From: Haemophilus sp. HMSC068C11 | GTDB lineage: Bacteria > Pseudomonadota > Gammaproteobacteria > Enterobacterales > Pasteurellaceae | Assembly (NCBI RefSeq): GCF_001815355.1 | Contig: NZ_KV820360.1 | Coordinates: 45,616 to 109,615 of the forward strand | Reading direction: 5' to 3' | Length of the DNA stretch: 64,000 nucleotides | In this document: positions 37,651-47,918 of the stretch, piece by piece | How positions within the stretch are numbered: position 1 is the first letter of the stretch | How the letters are laid out: every line of letters starts with the position of its first letter | Position numbers and translations under genes: made by a program | The notes under the pieces: model-generated | Told to the model about the DNA's origin: nothing | Seen by the model: only the letters and a program-made list of their open reading frames with translations | Databases searched by the model: none

Positions 37651-39582
37651 ATGAATATTATTGAAATTAAGGATCTCAACCGTTACTTCGGTGAAGGTGA
37701 AAATCGCGTTCATATTTTGAAGAATGTCTCTTTAAATATTGAAAAAGGCGATTTTGTAGCGATTATTGGGCAGTCAGGTTCCGGCAAATCGACCTTGATG
37801 AATATCATCGGATGCTTGGATACAGCAACCAGTGGTTCTTACAAAATCAATGGCAAAGAAACTATTGAATTAAGCAAAGATCAGCTGTCAGATTTACGTA
37901 GCCAAAAATTCGGCTTTATTTTCCAACGCTATAACTTATTGTCGAGTTTAACTGCCGCTGAAAACGTCGCCTTGCCTGCTATTTATGCAGGAATGTCGCA
38001 AGAAAAACGTCTTTCTCGTGCAAAACAACTTTTAGAAAAATTAGGTTTAGGTGATAAATGGCAAAATAAACCAAGCCAGCTTTCCGGTGGTCAGCAACAA
38101 CGTGTGAGTATTGCACGTGCATTGATGAATGGTGGCGAAATTATTTTAGCCGATGAACCCACTGGCGCATTGGATTCGCAAAGTGGTCAAAATGTAATGG
38201 AAATTCTGCGTCAATTACACGCAGAGGGACACACCATTATTATGGTAACCCACGACCGAGAAATTGCGGCCAGTGCGAATCGTGTGATTGAAATTAAAGA
38301 CGGTGAAATCATTGGCGATACGCAAAAAGAAACAGTAAAAAGTGCGGTCGAAAATCCAACCAAATCTAAACCGCACTTTGGGTTTAGCAAAGATCAATTT
38401 GTAGAAGCCTTTCGTATGTCTGTGAGTGCTATTATTGCCCACAAAATGCGTTCTCTTTTAACCATGCTCGGGATTATCATCGGGATTACGTCTGTGGTTT
38501 CTGTCGTGGCATTGGGAAATGGTTCACAGCAAAAAATCTTAGAAAATATTCGAGGAATTGGGACGAGCACCATAACGATTTTTAATGGTACAGGCTTTGG
38601 TGATCGTCGTGCTGAACAAATGCAGAATCTCACAATTAATGATGCAACTGCCTTAAATCAACAAAGTTATGTACAAAGTGTCACGCCGAATAGCTCATCA
38701 AGTGGCACATTAATTTATGGCAACCAAACTTTCTCCTCGACCAGTTTAAAAGGTGTAGGAGAACAATATTTTGATGTAGATGGCTTAAAACTAAAATCCG
38801 GTAATTTATTTTCGGCTCAAGATGTCGCTGATAACAACCAAGTAGCCTTAATCGATGAAAGTGCGAAAAAGTCGATTTTCCCAGATGAAAATCCCATCGG
38901 CAAAATTGTGATGTTTAATAAACGTCCATTACGTATTATTGGCGTAGTATCTGATAAACAAATGGGCGGGGCAAGTAGTTCACTTAATCTCTATGCGCCT
39001 TACACTACTGTGATGAATCGTATTTCGGGCAGCAAAAAAATTGGCTCGATTACCGTTAAAGTAGATGATTCCGTGAATACTACAGTCGCTGAAAAAGGGA
39101 TTACTGAATTGCTTACCATGCGTCATGGTAAAAAAGATTTCTTCATCATGAATAGCGATACCATCAAACAAACTATTGAAAGCACAACGGGCACGATGAA
39201 ATTGCTCATTTCCTCTATCGCCTTTATTTCATTAATCGTTGGTGGGATTGGTGTGATGAATATTATGTTGGTTTCCGTGACAGAGCGAACCAAAGAAATT
39301 GGTGTGCGAATGGCTATTGGGGCAAGACAATTCAATATTCTGCAACAATTTTTGATTGAAGCAGTGCTAATTTGTTTAATTGGCGGCGTGACGGGTATTC
39401 TGCTTTCGGGTTTAATCGGTCTACTATTTAACGTATTTATGACTGACTTTACGATGGCATTCTCTACCGGCTCAATTGTTGCAGCGGTGGTCTTCTCTAC
39501 CCTTATTGGTGTGATCTTCGGCTATATGCCGGCAAAACGTGCAGCACAATTAGATCCAATTACAGCTCTTGCTCGAGAATAA
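37651..39582 (+). CDS. macB: MacB-type ABC exporter
   Basis: 643-residue mechanotransmitting ABC transporter. ATPase domain 1-225 with Walker A GQSGSGKST, signature LSGGQQQR and Walker B ILADEPT; then one helix, a large periplasmic domain and three more helices near the C-terminus (GGIGVMNIMLVSVTERTKEIGVRMAIGA). MacB-type pumps export macrolides, peptides, lipopeptides or protoporphyrin. The linker after the ATPase is encoded by two opposed uptake sequences (38340 and 38370). A third uptake signal fills the 17-nt gap before the ATG, and no clear ribosome site is visible there. Confidence 0.9.
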   Translation: MNIIEIKDLNRYFGEGENRVHILKNVSLNIEKGDFVAIIGQSGSGKSTLMNIIGCLDTATSGSYKINGKETIELSKDQLSDLRSQKFGFIFQRYNLLSSLTAAENVALPAIYAGMSQEKRLSRAKQLLEKLGLGDKWQNKPSQLSGGQQQRVSIARALMNGGEIILADEPTGALDSQSGQNVMEILRQLHAEGHTIIMVTHDREIAASANRVIEIKDGEIIGDTQKETVKSAVENPTKSKPHFGFSKDQFVEAFRMSVSAIIAHKMRSLLTMLGIIIGITSVVSVVALGNGSQQKILENIRGIGTSTITIFNGTGFGDRRAEQMQNLTINDATALNQQSYVQSVTPNSSSSGTLIYGNQTFSSTSLKGVGEQYFDVDGLKLKSGNLFSAQDVADNNQVALIDESAKKSIFPDENPIGKIVMFNKRPLRIIGVVSDKQMGGASSSLNLYAPYTTVMNRISGSKKIGSITVKVDDSVNTTVAEKGITELLTMRHGKKDFFIMNSDTIKQTIESTTGTMKLLISSIAFISLIVGGIGVMNIMLVSVTERTKEIGVRMAIGARQFNILQQFLIEAVLICLIGGVTGILLSGLIGLLFNVFMTDFTMAFSTGSIVAAVVFSTLIGVIFGYMPAKRAAQLDPITALARE

Positions 39583-39602
39583 AGAAATTTTGTAAAACAC
39601 AA

Positions 39603-39641
39603 AAGAGCGGTTAAAATTCTTACTAATTTTTGACCGCACTT
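39603..39641 (+). terminator. imperfect uptake-sequence hairpin between macB and the outer-membrane factor
   Basis: AAGAGCGGTTAAAATT (a variant uptake signal at 39603) faces ACCGCACTT (39633). The stem is interrupted and the tail is TTAATT, so it may reduce rather than stop read-through into the next gene. Confidence 0.4.
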
Positions 39642-39666
39642 TAATTAAAAAGAAAGGAAAAAATCC

Positions 39667-41034
39667 ATGTTAAAAATGAAAAAATTAACCTTAGCAATCG
39701 CGATGGCAACGGCTCTAGCAGGTTGTGCTAACATCGGCGATTCTTATAAAGCGAGCCAGCAGGATTACCAAAATTATGCGGAAATCACCAAACAATTTAA
39801 TGTAAAAGAAAACTGGTGGGCGCTTTACAATGATTCACAATTAAATCGTGTGGTAGAACAAGCATTAGTCAACAACAAAGATTTAGCCAAAGCGTCTGTT
39901 GCCGTAAACCGTGCTCTATATAATGCAAACCTTGCAGGCGCAAATTTAATTCCGGCATTTAGTGGTTCAACCCAATCTTCCGCAAGTAAAAATATGAAAA
40001 CCGGTGGCAGCTCAGCAGTAAGCCATCAAGGTGCATTAAATGTGAGTTATACGTTAGATCTATGGCAACGTTTAGCGGATACCGCTGATGCGGCAGAATG
40101 GTCACACAAAGCTACTGCTGAAGATTTAGAAGCAACCAAACTTTCACTCATCAACTCTGTTGTAACAACCTATTATCAAATTGCTTATTTAAATGATGCT
40201 ATCAGCACAACCGAAGAAACCATCAAATACTACAACGACATTAGCAGCATCATGCAACGCCGTTTATCACAAGGTGTTGCGGACAGCGCAAGTGTAGATC
40301 AAGCACAACAAGCGGTATTGAACGCACGTAACAACTTGATCAACTATCAAACACAACGTAAAACAGCAGAACAAACTTTACGTAACTTACTGAACTTAAA
40401 ACCGGAAGAAGCATTAAATATCAACTCCCCACACATTCTTAATGTAAAAAATGTAGGCGTAAATTTAAATGTACCTGTTTCTGTGATTGCAAACCGTCCT
40501 GATGTAAAAGGCTATCAATATCGCTTAAGTAGTGCATTCAAAAATGCAAAAGCAACTGAAAAAAGCTGGTTCCCTGAAGTCACTTTAGGCGGAAGCTTAA
40601 CATCAAGTGGTACTAAAGTCGGTAATGCATTGCACAATCCAGTTGGTACAGGTTTAATCGGCATTAGCCTACCATTCCTCAACTGGAATACCGTAAAATG
40701 GAACGTGAAAATCTCTGAAGCAGATTATGAAACCGCACGTTTAAACTATGAGCAAAGCATTACTAAAGCCTTGAACGATGTAGATACCAACTACTTCGCC
40801 TACACACAAGCACAAAGTGCCTTTGCTAACTTGCAAAAAACACACAGCTATAACCAACGTATCACCAAATACTATCGTGATCGTTACAATGCTGGTGTAT
40901 CTGAATTACGTGAATGGCTCGCTGCGGCAAACACAGAGAAAAGCTCTCAACTTTCTATCTTGAATGCAAAATACAACATCATTCAGGCAGAAAATGCCGT
41001 ATATAGTTCAATGGCAGGTTATTACTCCCGTTAA
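39667..41034 (+). CDS. TolC-like outer-membrane efflux lipoprotein (NodT/OprM family)
   Basis: 455-residue outer-membrane factor. The signal peptide ends in lipobox ALAGC (Cys20). Two OEP repeats are seen, the first ending around residues 230-240 (YYNDISSIMQRRLSQGVADSASVDQAQ) and the second around QRITKYYRDRYNAGVSELREWL, as in trimeric TolC/OprM barrels. It completes the MacA-MacB pump. Start: first ATG (39667) has AGGA 8 nt upstream; MKKLTLA three codons later is an alternative. It ends at a strong terminator. Confidence 0.87.
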   Translation: MLKMKKLTLAIAMATALAGCANIGDSYKASQQDYQNYAEITKQFNVKENWWALYNDSQLNRVVEQALVNNKDLAKASVAVNRALYNANLAGANLIPAFSGSTQSSASKNMKTGGSSAVSHQGALNVSYTLDLWQRLADTADAAEWSHKATAEDLEATKLSLINSVVTTYYQIAYLNDAISTTEETIKYYNDISSIMQRRLSQGVADSASVDQAQQAVLNARNNLINYQTQRKTAEQTLRNLLNLKPEEALNINSPHILNVKNVGVNLNVPVSVIANRPDVKGYQYRLSSAFKNAKATEKSWFPEVTLGGSLTSSGTKVGNALHNPVGTGLIGISLPFLNWNTVKWNVKISEADYETARLNYEQSITKALNDVDTNYFAYTQAQSAFANLQKTHSYNQRITKYYRDRYNAGVSELREWLAAANTEKSSQLSILNAKYNIIQAENAVYSSMAGYYSR

Positions 41035-41040
41035 AATCAT

Positions 41041-41074
41041 GATTAAGGAAGTTTCGGCTTCCTTAATCTTTTTT
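41041..41074 (+). terminator. terminator of the mac operon
   Basis: Perfect 11-bp stem GATTAAGGAAG / CTTCCTTAATC (41041-41051, 41058-41068) with a 6-nt loop followed by TTTTTT. Confidence 0.9.
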
Positions 41075-41087
41075 ATGGACATGAAAA

Positions 41088-41717
41088 ATGAAAAAACAGC
41101 TGACTTTTTATTTTATTCGACATGGTAAAACCGTTTGGAATACAGAAGGTTTAATGCAAGGTCATGGCGATTCCCCTTTGACTGAAGAAGGCGTTAATGG
41201 CGCGAAAAAAACAGGTGTGGCACTTAATCATATTCCTTTTGTCGCGGCCTACTCTAGCGTATTAAAACGTACCATCGCGACAGCCTCTCATATTATTGGT
41301 GAACGAGATATCCCCCTTTTCCATCACCAAGGTTTAAATGAACAGTATTTTGGTTCTTGGGAAGGCAAAGTTGTTGATACGTTAAGAGAACACCCAGAGT
41401 TCAAACAACTCATTAAAGATCCTGCCAATTACAAAGCTCAAGTAAATGGCGGAGAAACGTTCGAACAATTGGGCGAGCGAGCCATGAAAGCATTGCACGA
41501 CATTATTAAGATCCACAATCAAGGCAATATTCTCATTGTGTCGCATGGCCATACTCTACGTTTATTGCTTGCCTTATTAAACGGTGCTACGTGGCAAAAT
41601 CACCGCGATGAAGATAAATCAGTATCTCTCATTAACACCTCAATTAGTGTTGTGCATTATGACGATGAGAACGGTTTTTGCGTTGAGAAAATAAATGATG
41701 CGGATCATTTAAAATAA
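41088..41717 (+). CDS. histidine phosphatase family protein (phosphoglycerate mutase-like)
   Basis: 209-residue cytoplasmic member of the RHG superfamily; the phospho-accepting His12 is in FIRHGKTVWN and the second catalytic His in IVSHGHTLRLLL. Family members are phosphoglycerate mutases, sugar-phosphate or nucleotide phosphatases, so substrate is open. It begins only 14 nt after the mac operon terminator, leaving no space for its own promoter beyond the terminator; a promoter must lie within or before it, or read-through is used. Confidence 0.8.
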   Translation: MKKQLTFYFIRHGKTVWNTEGLMQGHGDSPLTEEGVNGAKKTGVALNHIPFVAAYSSVLKRTIATASHIIGERDIPLFHHQGLNEQYFGSWEGKVVDTLREHPEFKQLIKDPANYKAQVNGGETFEQLGERAMKALHDIIKIHNQGNILIVSHGHTLRLLLALLNGATWQNHRDEDKSVSLINTSISVVHYDDENGFCVEKINDADHLK

Positions 41718-41736
41718 GCAAATTTACCTAAAAAAA

Positions 41737-41769
41737 TAACCGCACTTTGGATGACCTAAAGTGCGGTTA
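41737..41769. terminator. bidirectional terminator of two opposed uptake sequences
   Basis: Perfect 12-bp stem TAACCGCACTTT / AAAGTGCGGTTA with a 9-nt loop and AAAAAA / TTTTT flanks, between the convergent phosphatase and mrp genes. Confidence 0.9.
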
Positions 41770-41790
41770 ATTTTTATGATGTTTTTGTGA

Positions 41791-42903
41791 TTATTTCACT
41801 TCGCGGAATAAAATCTCGCTTGGAATCACAGATCCTTGCCAGTAAAGCTCAGTTGATACTTTCTCCGCTAAATCTAAGAAAGATTTCGCAATTTCACTGT
41901 CTGGCGCTGCAACTACGGTTGGTTTACCCGCATCCAAATCTTGACGAACTTGGATATTCAACGGTAACTGACCTAATACTTTCACATTGTATTTTTGTGC
42001 CATTTTTTCTGCACCACCAGTACCGAAAATTGCTTCGTGATGGCCACAATTGCTACAAATATGCATAGACATATTTTCCACAATACCTAACACAGGCACA
42101 GATACACGTTCAAACATCGACACGCCTTTCACCGCATCTAATAACGCAATATCTTGTGGCGTGGTAACCACTACAGCTCCTGTTACCGGAATTTGTTGTG
42201 AAAGGGTTAATTGGATATCACCTGTACCCGGAGGCATATCGATCACTAAGTAATCCAAGCTATCCCATAAGGTTTCATTTAAAAGCTGGCTTAATGCACT
42301 ACTTGCCATAGGACCACGCCAAATGGTTGCATTATCTTCATCCATTAAGAAACCGATCGAGTTGGCAGATAAACCATACGCTTTAATTGGGGTGATATGT
42401 TGGTTATCTGGTGAAGTTGGGCGTTGATGCGGCGCACCTAACATATGCGGAATAGATGGGCCGTAAATATCTGCATCTAAGATCCCCACACGAGCACCTT
42501 GAGCTTGTAAAGCAAGCGCAAGATTCACTGAAACGGATGATTTCCCTACCCCGCCTTTACCTGAAGTCACCGCAATGATGTTCTTTACACCTTTTACAGC
42601 GGGTTGATTATTTGCACGTTTTAACGTTGCGATTTGATAATTCACCACCCATTTGATTTCTTTGCTATCTGTTGCTTTTAATAAAGCATCAGAAAGCTGC
42701 TGTTTCACTTGCTCCACGCCAGTGTTCCATGCAAAAGGCAATTGTAATTCAATACGTAATACGTCACCGCCTTTTTCAACTTTCTTCAAAGTCTTTAATT
42801 CGATTAAGTCTTTTTGTAAGGTTGGGTGTTGAAATTGTTGGAAAAGTTGCAGAACCTGAGATTGTTGTTCTGCCGTTAAATTTTCAGAAAAAGCAGTTGC
42901 CAT
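41791..42903 (-). CDS. apbC: Mrp/ApbC iron-sulfur cluster carrier ATPase
   Basis: ParA/MinD-type ATPase of 370 residues that carries and delivers Fe-S clusters. The deviant Walker A TSGKGGVGKSS (residues 113-123) and the MxxxxCxxC motif MSMHICSNCG bind ATP and cluster. An N-terminal DUF59-type domain (~1-90) precedes it. It is divergent from metG, an arrangement common in gamma-proteobacteria. Confidence 0.93.
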   Translation of the reverse strand: MATAFSENLTAEQQSQVLQLFQQFQHPTLQKDLIELKTLKKVEKGGDVLRIELQLPFAWNTGVEQVKQQLSDALLKATDSKEIKWVVNYQIATLKRANNQPAVKGVKNIIAVTSGKGGVGKSSVSVNLALALQAQGARVGILDADIYGPSIPHMLGAPHQRPTSPDNQHITPIKAYGLSANSIGFLMDEDNATIWRGPMASSALSQLLNETLWDSLDYLVIDMPPGTGDIQLTLSQQIPVTGAVVVTTPQDIALLDAVKGVSMFERVSVPVLGIVENMSMHICSNCGHHEAIFGTGGAEKMAQKYNVKVLGQLPLNIQVRQDLDAGKPTVVAAPDSEIAKSFLDLAEKVSTELYWQGSVIPSEILFREVK

Positions 42904-43064
42904 AATATTCCTTTAATAGTAGTAGGTAGTAGAGTAAATTTGTCAGGGATATTCTACCCCTTTTACACCTCAAATGTTAAGCTAAAAGTATAACTAAACT
43001 AGAAAAAATCACACCAATCGGGTAACATACTCACAATTTTTGCAAAAAGAATAAGAGAAAAATA

Positions 43065-45113
43065 ATGACAACTCAACCTCGTAAAATTTTAGTCACTTGT
43101 GCATTACCTTATGCAAATGGTGCCATTCATTTAGGCCATATGTTAGAACACATTCAAGCGGATATTTGGGTGCGTTTCCAACGTATGCGTGGCAACAAAA
43201 TTCATTTTGTCTGTGCTGATGACGCACACGGCACACCAATCATGCTTAATGCTGATAAATTAGGCATTACACCAGAAGAATTAATCGCAAAAGCAAAAGC
43301 TGATCACGTACGTGATTTTGCAGGCTTTAATATCAGTTTTGATAACTATCACTCTACTCACAGTGCAGAAAATAAACAAATCACCGCTGATATTTACAAT
43401 AAATTAAAAGCTAAAGGCTTCATTAAAACGAAAGTGATTTCTCAGTTATTCGATCCTGAAAAGAATATGTTCTTACCGGATCGTTTCGTTAAAGGGACTT
43501 GTCCAAAATGTAAAGCTGAAGATCAATATGGTGATAACTGCGAAGTTTGTGCTTCGACTTATAGCCCTATGGATTTAATTAATCCGCGTTCTGCTGTATC
43601 AGGTGCAACACCAATCATTAAAGAATCTGAACACTTCTTCTTTGACTTACCTGCTTTTGAAAGGATGTTAAAAGAATGGACTCGCTCTGGCTCACTTCAA
43701 CCGGAAATTGCAAACAAAATGCAAGAATGGTTTGAAAGTGGTTTGCAACAATGGGATATCTCTCGTGATGCCCCTTATTTTGGTTTTGAAATTCCAGGTG
43801 CAAAAGATAAATTCTTCTATGTTTGGCTAGATGCCCCAATCGGCTACATGGCTTCATTCAAAAATCTCTGCGATCGTGAAGGCATTGATTTTAATGAATT
43901 CTGGGGAGAAAACAGCGATGCAGAACTTTATCACTTTATTGGTAAAGATATCGTGTATTTCCACAGTCTATTCTGGCCGGCGATGTTAGAAGGTAGCGAA
44001 TTCCGCAAACCAACCAATGTGTTTGCTCACGGTTATGTCACCGTAGATGGCGCCAAAATGTCAAAATCACGCGGTACATTTATCCAAGCCAGCACCTATT
44101 TAAATCACATTGATCCAGAATGTTTGCGTTACTACTACGCAGCGAAATTAAACGATCGTATCGAAGATCTTGATTTCAATTTGGAAGATTTCGTTCAACG
44201 TGTAAACACTGATATCGTGAATAAATTAGTCAATTTAGCGTCTCGTAATGCGGGCTTTATCACAAAACGTTTTGAAGGCAAATTAGCAGATAAACTAGAA
44301 GATGAAGCGCTTTTCAATGAATTCACTGCACAAGCTGAACAAATTGCTGCTTATTATGAAAGCCGTGAATACAACAAAGCGATTCGTGAAATCATGGCAT
44401 TAACTGATAAAGCCAATAAGTATATTGATGAAAAAGCCCCTTGGGTCATTGCAAAAGAAGAAGGCAAAGAGGCTGAATTACAAGCAGTTTGCTCAATGGG
44501 TATCGAGCTTTTCCGTGTATTAATGTCTTACTTAAAACCGGTTCTTCCAAAACTGGCTGAACGTGCAGAAGCGTTCTTACAAACAGAACTAACATGGGAT
44601 AATATTGCACAGCCATTATTTGGTCATCAGCTTACTCCATTTAAAGCCCTTTTCTCTCGTTTAGAGAAAAAACAAATTGATGCTGTTGTAGAAGAAACTA
44701 AAGCACTTTTCGCTGAAGCAAACAAAGCGACAGAAAAAACAGCGGCTAAAGCGACCGCACTTTCAAATGTCGAACCAATTGCTGACACCATTACCATTGA
44801 CGATTTTGCTAAAATTGATATGCGTGTGGCAAAAGTGCTGAAGTGCGAAGCTGTACCAGAATCAAACAAACTCTTACGTTTTGAATTAGATTTAGGTGAC
44901 CATACTCGCCAAGTGTTCTCTGGCATTAAAGCAGCCTACAACAAACCTGAAGAATTAGAAGGTCGTTTTGTTATTGTGGTTGCAAACCTTGCACCACGTA
45001 AAATGAAATTTGGTGTATCGGAAGGAATGATTCTTTCTGCTGGTACTGGCGGAAGTGATTTATTCTTACTTTCAGCGGATAGCGGTGTCACTGCAGGTAT
45101 GCAAGTAAAATAA
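43065..45113 (+). CDS. metG: methionyl-tRNA synthetase
   Basis: 682-residue class I synthetase. The HIGH-type motif HLGH is at residues 22-25, the zinc knuckle [17 protein letters not shown] follows, and KMSKS is in GAKMSKSRG. The C-terminal ~100 residues form a Trbp111-type tRNA-binding domain ([12 protein letters not shown]), linked by an Ala/Lys/Thr-rich hinge that contains an uptake sequence (44754, Thr-Ala-Leu). It ends at a strong terminator. Confidence 0.96.
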   Translation: MTTQPRKILVTCALPYANGAIHLGHMLEHIQADIWVRFQRMRGNKIHFVCADDAHGTPIMLNADKLGITPEELIAKAKADHVRDFAGFNISFDNYHSTHSAENKQITADIYNKLKAKGFIKTKVISQLFDPEKNMFLPDRFVKGTCPKCKAEDQYGDNCEVCASTYSPMDLINPRSAVSGATPIIKESEHFFFDLPAFERMLKEWTRSGSLQPEIANKMQEWFESGLQQWDISRDAPYFGFEIPGAKDKFFYVWLDAPIGYMASFKNLCDREGIDFNEFWGENSDAELYHFIGKDIVYFHSLFWPAMLEGSEFRKPTNVFAHGYVTVDGAKMSKSRGTFIQASTYLNHIDPECLRYYYAAKLNDRIEDLDFNLEDFVQRVNTDIVNKLVNLASRNAGFITKRFEGKLADKLEDEALFNEFTAQAEQIAAYYESREYNKAIREIMALTDKANKYIDEKAPWVIAKEEGKEAELQAVCSMGIELFRVLMSYLKPVLPKLAERAEAFLQTELTWDNIAQPLFGHQLTPFKALFSRLEKKQIDAVVEETKALFAEANKATEKTAAKATALSNVEPIADTITIDDFAKIDMRVAKVLKCEAVPESNKLLRFELDLGDHTRQVFSGIKAAYNKPEELEGRFVIVVANLAPRKMKFGVSEGMILSAGTGGSDLFLLSADSGVTAGMQVK

Positions 45114-45123
45114 TTTAATATTT

Positions 45124-45146
45124 AGGCGACTTCGGTCGCCTTTTTT
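45124..45146 (+). terminator. metG terminator
   Basis: Stem AGGCGAC / GTCGCCT with a TTCG tetraloop, then TTTTT. Confidence 0.92.
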
Positions 45147-45217
45147 ATTGCCAAATAGAATCAAATACCCTACCATATCAATCAGCTATTTATCATGCAA
45201 ATTAAAAGGAATTCATT

Positions 45218-46078
45218 ATGACAAACGAACTTATCTGCTATAAACAAATGCCGGTTTGGACAAAATATAAACTACCTAAAATGTTTCAAGAAAAACACAA
45301 TACTAAAGTGGGTACTTGGGGCAAGCTTACGGTATTAAAAGGTAAACTTAAATTTTATGAGCTAACCGAAAATGGCGATGTCATTGCTGAACATATTTTC
45401 ACCCCAGAAAGTGATATTCCATTTGTTGAGCCACAAGCCTGGCACCGAGTTGAAGCCCTTTCTGATGACTTAGAATGTACGCTTGGTTTCTATTGCACAA
45501 AAGAAGATTACTTCAGCAAAAAATATAATATGACTGCAACGCATGGTGATGTGGTTGATGCAGCTAAAATTATCAAACCTTGTAAAGTGCTAGATTTAGG
45601 CTGCGGACAAGGTCGTAATTCGCTTTATTTAAGTTTAAAAGGCTATGATGTAACCTCTTGGGATCACAACGAAAACAGCATCGCCTTCTTAAATGAAACT
45701 AAAGACAAAGAAAACTTGAATATTAAGACCGCTGTTTATGATATTAACACCGCCAATATTCAAGAAAACTACGACTTCATTTTATCAACCGTGGTATTTA
45801 TGTTCTTAAACCGTGAGCGAATTCCAGCCATTATTAAGAATATGCAAGAACACACCAACCCAGGTGGTTATAACTTAATTGTTGCAGCCATGTCCACGCC
45901 TGAAGTGCCTTGTCCACTTCCTTTCTCATTTACATTCTCTGAAGGTGAATTAAAAGAATATTACAAAGATTGGGAATTCTTAGAATACAACGAAAATATG
46001 GGCGAATTACATAAAACTGATGAAAACGGCAATCGCATTAAATTAAAATTTGCGACAATGCTAGCAAGAAAAAAATAA
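45218..46078 (+). CDS. tehB: tellurite-resistance methyltransferase TehB
   Basis: 286-residue SAM-dependent methyltransferase. Residues ~1-85 form an N-terminal beta-domain (the long TehB form found in Haemophilus, absent in E. coli). The SAM motif [16 protein letters not shown] follows, then [15 protein letters not shown]. In Haemophilus TehB protects against tellurite and oxidants. A good AAGGAA ribosome site lies before the ATG; tehA is not adjacent. Confidence 0.9.
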   Translation: MTNELICYKQMPVWTKYKLPKMFQEKHNTKVGTWGKLTVLKGKLKFYELTENGDVIAEHIFTPESDIPFVEPQAWHRVEALSDDLECTLGFYCTKEDYFSKKYNMTATHGDVVDAAKIIKPCKVLDLGCGQGRNSLYLSLKGYDVTSWDHNENSIAFLNETKDKENLNIKTAVYDINTANIQENYDFILSTVVFMFLNRERIPAIIKNMQEHTNPGGYNLIVAAMSTPEVPCPLPFSFTFSEGELKEYYKDWEFLEYNENMGELHKTDENGNRIKLKFATMLARKK

Positions 46079-46096
46079 TTCGCTAATTTAAAAAAG

Positions 46097-46134
46097 AAAA
46101 TGACCGCACTTTGTCTATCAAGTGCGGTCATTTT
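46097..46134. terminator. bidirectional terminator of two opposed uptake sequences
   Basis: Perfect stem of 15 bp (AAAATGACCGCACTT paired with its complement) with an 8-nt loop and T-rich flanks, between the convergent tehB and dapD. Confidence 0.9.
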
Positions 46135-46148
46135 TTATGGTGTTTTAA

Positions 46149-46976
46149 TTACTCTTCAATAGAACGCAATAATTCGTTGATACCTACTTTACCTAAAGTT
46201 TTTGCATCAACTTTTTTCACGATCACTGCACAGTATAAGCTGTATTTACCACATTTTGATGGAAGACTACCTGAAACCACTACAGAACCAGCAGGAACGC
46301 GACCATAGAATACTTCACCTGTTTCACGATCGTAAATCTTTGTTGATTGACCAATGAATACGCCCATAGAGATCACACAACCATCTTCAACAATCACGCC
46401 TTCAACGACTTCAGAACGTGCACCGATGAAACAGTTATCACCGATAATGGTTGGGTTTGCTTGTAATGGCTCTAATACACCACCAATCCCTACACCACCA
46501 GATAAGTGAACGTTTTTACCAATTTGCGCACATGAACCAACGGTTGCCCATGTATCAACCATGGTACCTTCACCCACGTATGCACCGATATTTACATAAG
46601 ATGGCATTAATACACAGTTTTTAGAAATGTATGCCCCTTTACGTACGGTTGCAGAAGGTACGACACGGAAACCTTCTTGAGCAAAACGCTCTTCGGTATA
46701 GTCAGCAAATTTCAATGCCACTTTGTCGTAGTATTTAGTTTCAGCGCCATCAATGATTTGATTATCATTGATACGGAAGGATAATAATACCGCTTTTTTC
46801 AACCATTGGTGAGTAACCCATTCGCCATCAATTTTTTCTGCAACACGGTATTTACCGCTATCTAATCCTTCGATCACTTCTTCGATTGCTGCACGAGTTT
46901 GTGCATCAACTGTTTTAGGGGTAATTTCCGCACGTTTTTCAAATGCAGCTTCAATAACTTGTTGTAAATTTGACAT
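46149..46976 (-). CDS. dapD: 2,3,4,5-tetrahydropyridine-2,6-dicarboxylate N-succinyltransferase
   Basis: Left-handed beta-helix acyltransferase of 275 residues that succinylates tetrahydrodipicolinate in the lysine pathway. Hexapeptide repeats run through [20 protein letters not shown] and [14 protein letters not shown] start at [17 protein letters not shown] (46976), matching the usual 274-275 residues; the upstream in-frame ATG would add 22 residues. Confidence 0.95.
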   Translation of the reverse strand: MSNLQQVIEAAFEKRAEITPKTVDAQTRAAIEEVIEGLDSGKYRVAEKIDGEWVTHQWLKKAVLLSFRINDNQIIDGAETKYYDKVALKFADYTEERFAQEGFRVVPSATVRKGAYISKNCVLMPSYVNIGAYVGEGTMVDTWATVGSCAQIGKNVHLSGGVGIGGVLEPLQANPTIIGDNCFIGARSEVVEGVIVEDGCVISMGVFIGQSTKIYDRETGEVFYGRVPAGSVVVSGSLPSKCGKYSLYCAVIVKKVDAKTLGKVGINELLRSIEE

Positions 46977-47075
46977 TTTGCTTCCTATTGTTGATGTGAA
47001 ATAACGGTTAATAGTTTTATCATATTTTTGACTTTCAAGCAAAAAACAACCGCACTTTCTTTTGATTTAAAACAT

Positions 47076-47109
47076 AAAAAAAGCGAACCGAATTATGGCT
47101 CGCTTTTTT
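47076..47109 (-). terminator. terminator after slyB
   Basis: Stem of about 13 pairs (AAAAAAGCGAGCC with GGTTCGCTTTTTT, one wobble), loop ATAATTC, and T tract on the minus strand, 18 nt after the slyB stop. Confidence 0.85.
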
Positions 47110-47126
47110 CTATTTTTTCGTTTAAG

Positions 47127-47591
47127 TTAGTTGATAACAGAAACATTTAATGATGAACCGCCAACGATTCTTACGCGACGACCTGCTTTAAAGCTAGGAT
47201 CCGCTTTTTGAACCACAACGATCTCTTCTCTATTATCTTTTCTGATAACAAGCTCTGCACCATTAACTTGGCTCATTTTCTCTTCAGCTTTGCTACCAAT
47301 AATCGCCCCACCAATTGCACCTACTGCAGTTGCAATTGCTTGTCCAGTGCCACCGCCAATTGTACTACCAGCGATACCACCTAAAGCACCACCACCAACT
47401 GTACCGATTACACCTGGATTATCCGCTTGGATTTTAACAGGACGAACAGAAACAATAGTACCATAGCTAATTGAACGCGCTTCTTTTGCTTGATCTGCAG
47501 AGTATACATCACCACTAAAAACATCGGTGTTTGCACAACCCGTTAAACCAACAGACATCATAAGTGCTAATGCTACTGTTACTTTTTTCAT
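47127..47591 (-). CDS. slyB: SlyB/Pcp-type outer-membrane lipoprotein
   Basis: 154-residue lipoprotein: lipobox GLTGC with Cys19. A glycine zipper region (GTVGGGALGGIAGSTIGGG then AIGGAIIGS) lies at about residues 62-100, then a beta-rich C-terminal part. Equivalent to the peptidoglycan-associated PCP protein of H. influenzae; SlyB assembles around outer-membrane proteins under stress in E. coli. It follows a second small lipoprotein by 23 nt. Confidence 0.9.
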   Translation of the reverse strand: MKKVTVALALMMSVGLTGCANTDVFSGDVYSADQAKEARSISYGTIVSVRPVKIQADNPGVIGTVGGGALGGIAGSTIGGGTGQAIATAVGAIGGAIIGSKAEEKMSQVNGAELVIRKDNREEIVVVQKADPSFKAGRRVRIVGGSSLNVSVIN

Positions 47592-47614
47592 AAAACTAAC
47601 CTTCTAAAAATGAA

Positions 47615-47914
47615 TTAGATTGGGTTTCTTGGAGACCAAGTAGAAACGTTTTTCACGCCTTGACCGTTGTCAGATACTTTCACACAAGCACCAGTTACTA
47701 AAGTTGAATCGTATTTGTGAACGATAACTTCTGTTTCACCTTCTTGTTTGTATGAGCAGTCATTTTTACGAACGGTTAATTTTACATCATCACCTTGTAA
47801 TTCGGTGAAGATAACTTGACCTTTATAAGCGCTTTCATCTTTTTGTGATTGAGATGAACAAGCTGATAAACCTAAACTTAATAAGACAGTTAATGCTAAG
47901 GTAATTTTTTTCAT
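47615..47914 (-). CDS. small lipoprotein of unknown function
   Basis: 99-residue lipoprotein: lipobox LSAC with Cys19, then Ser at +2, so outer-membrane sorting is expected. The mature ~80 residues are beta-rich with two cysteines (NDCSYK and TGACVK) that may form a disulfide. I do not recognise the family. It sits between yecM (4-nt gap) and slyB in the same direction, indicating co-transcription. Confidence 0.72.
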   Translation of the reverse strand: MKKITLALTVLLSLGLSACSSQSQKDESAYKGQVIFTELQGDDVKLTVRKNDCSYKQEGETEVIVHKYDSTLVTGACVKVSDNGQGVKNVSTWSPRNPI

Positions 47915-47918
47915 TACA

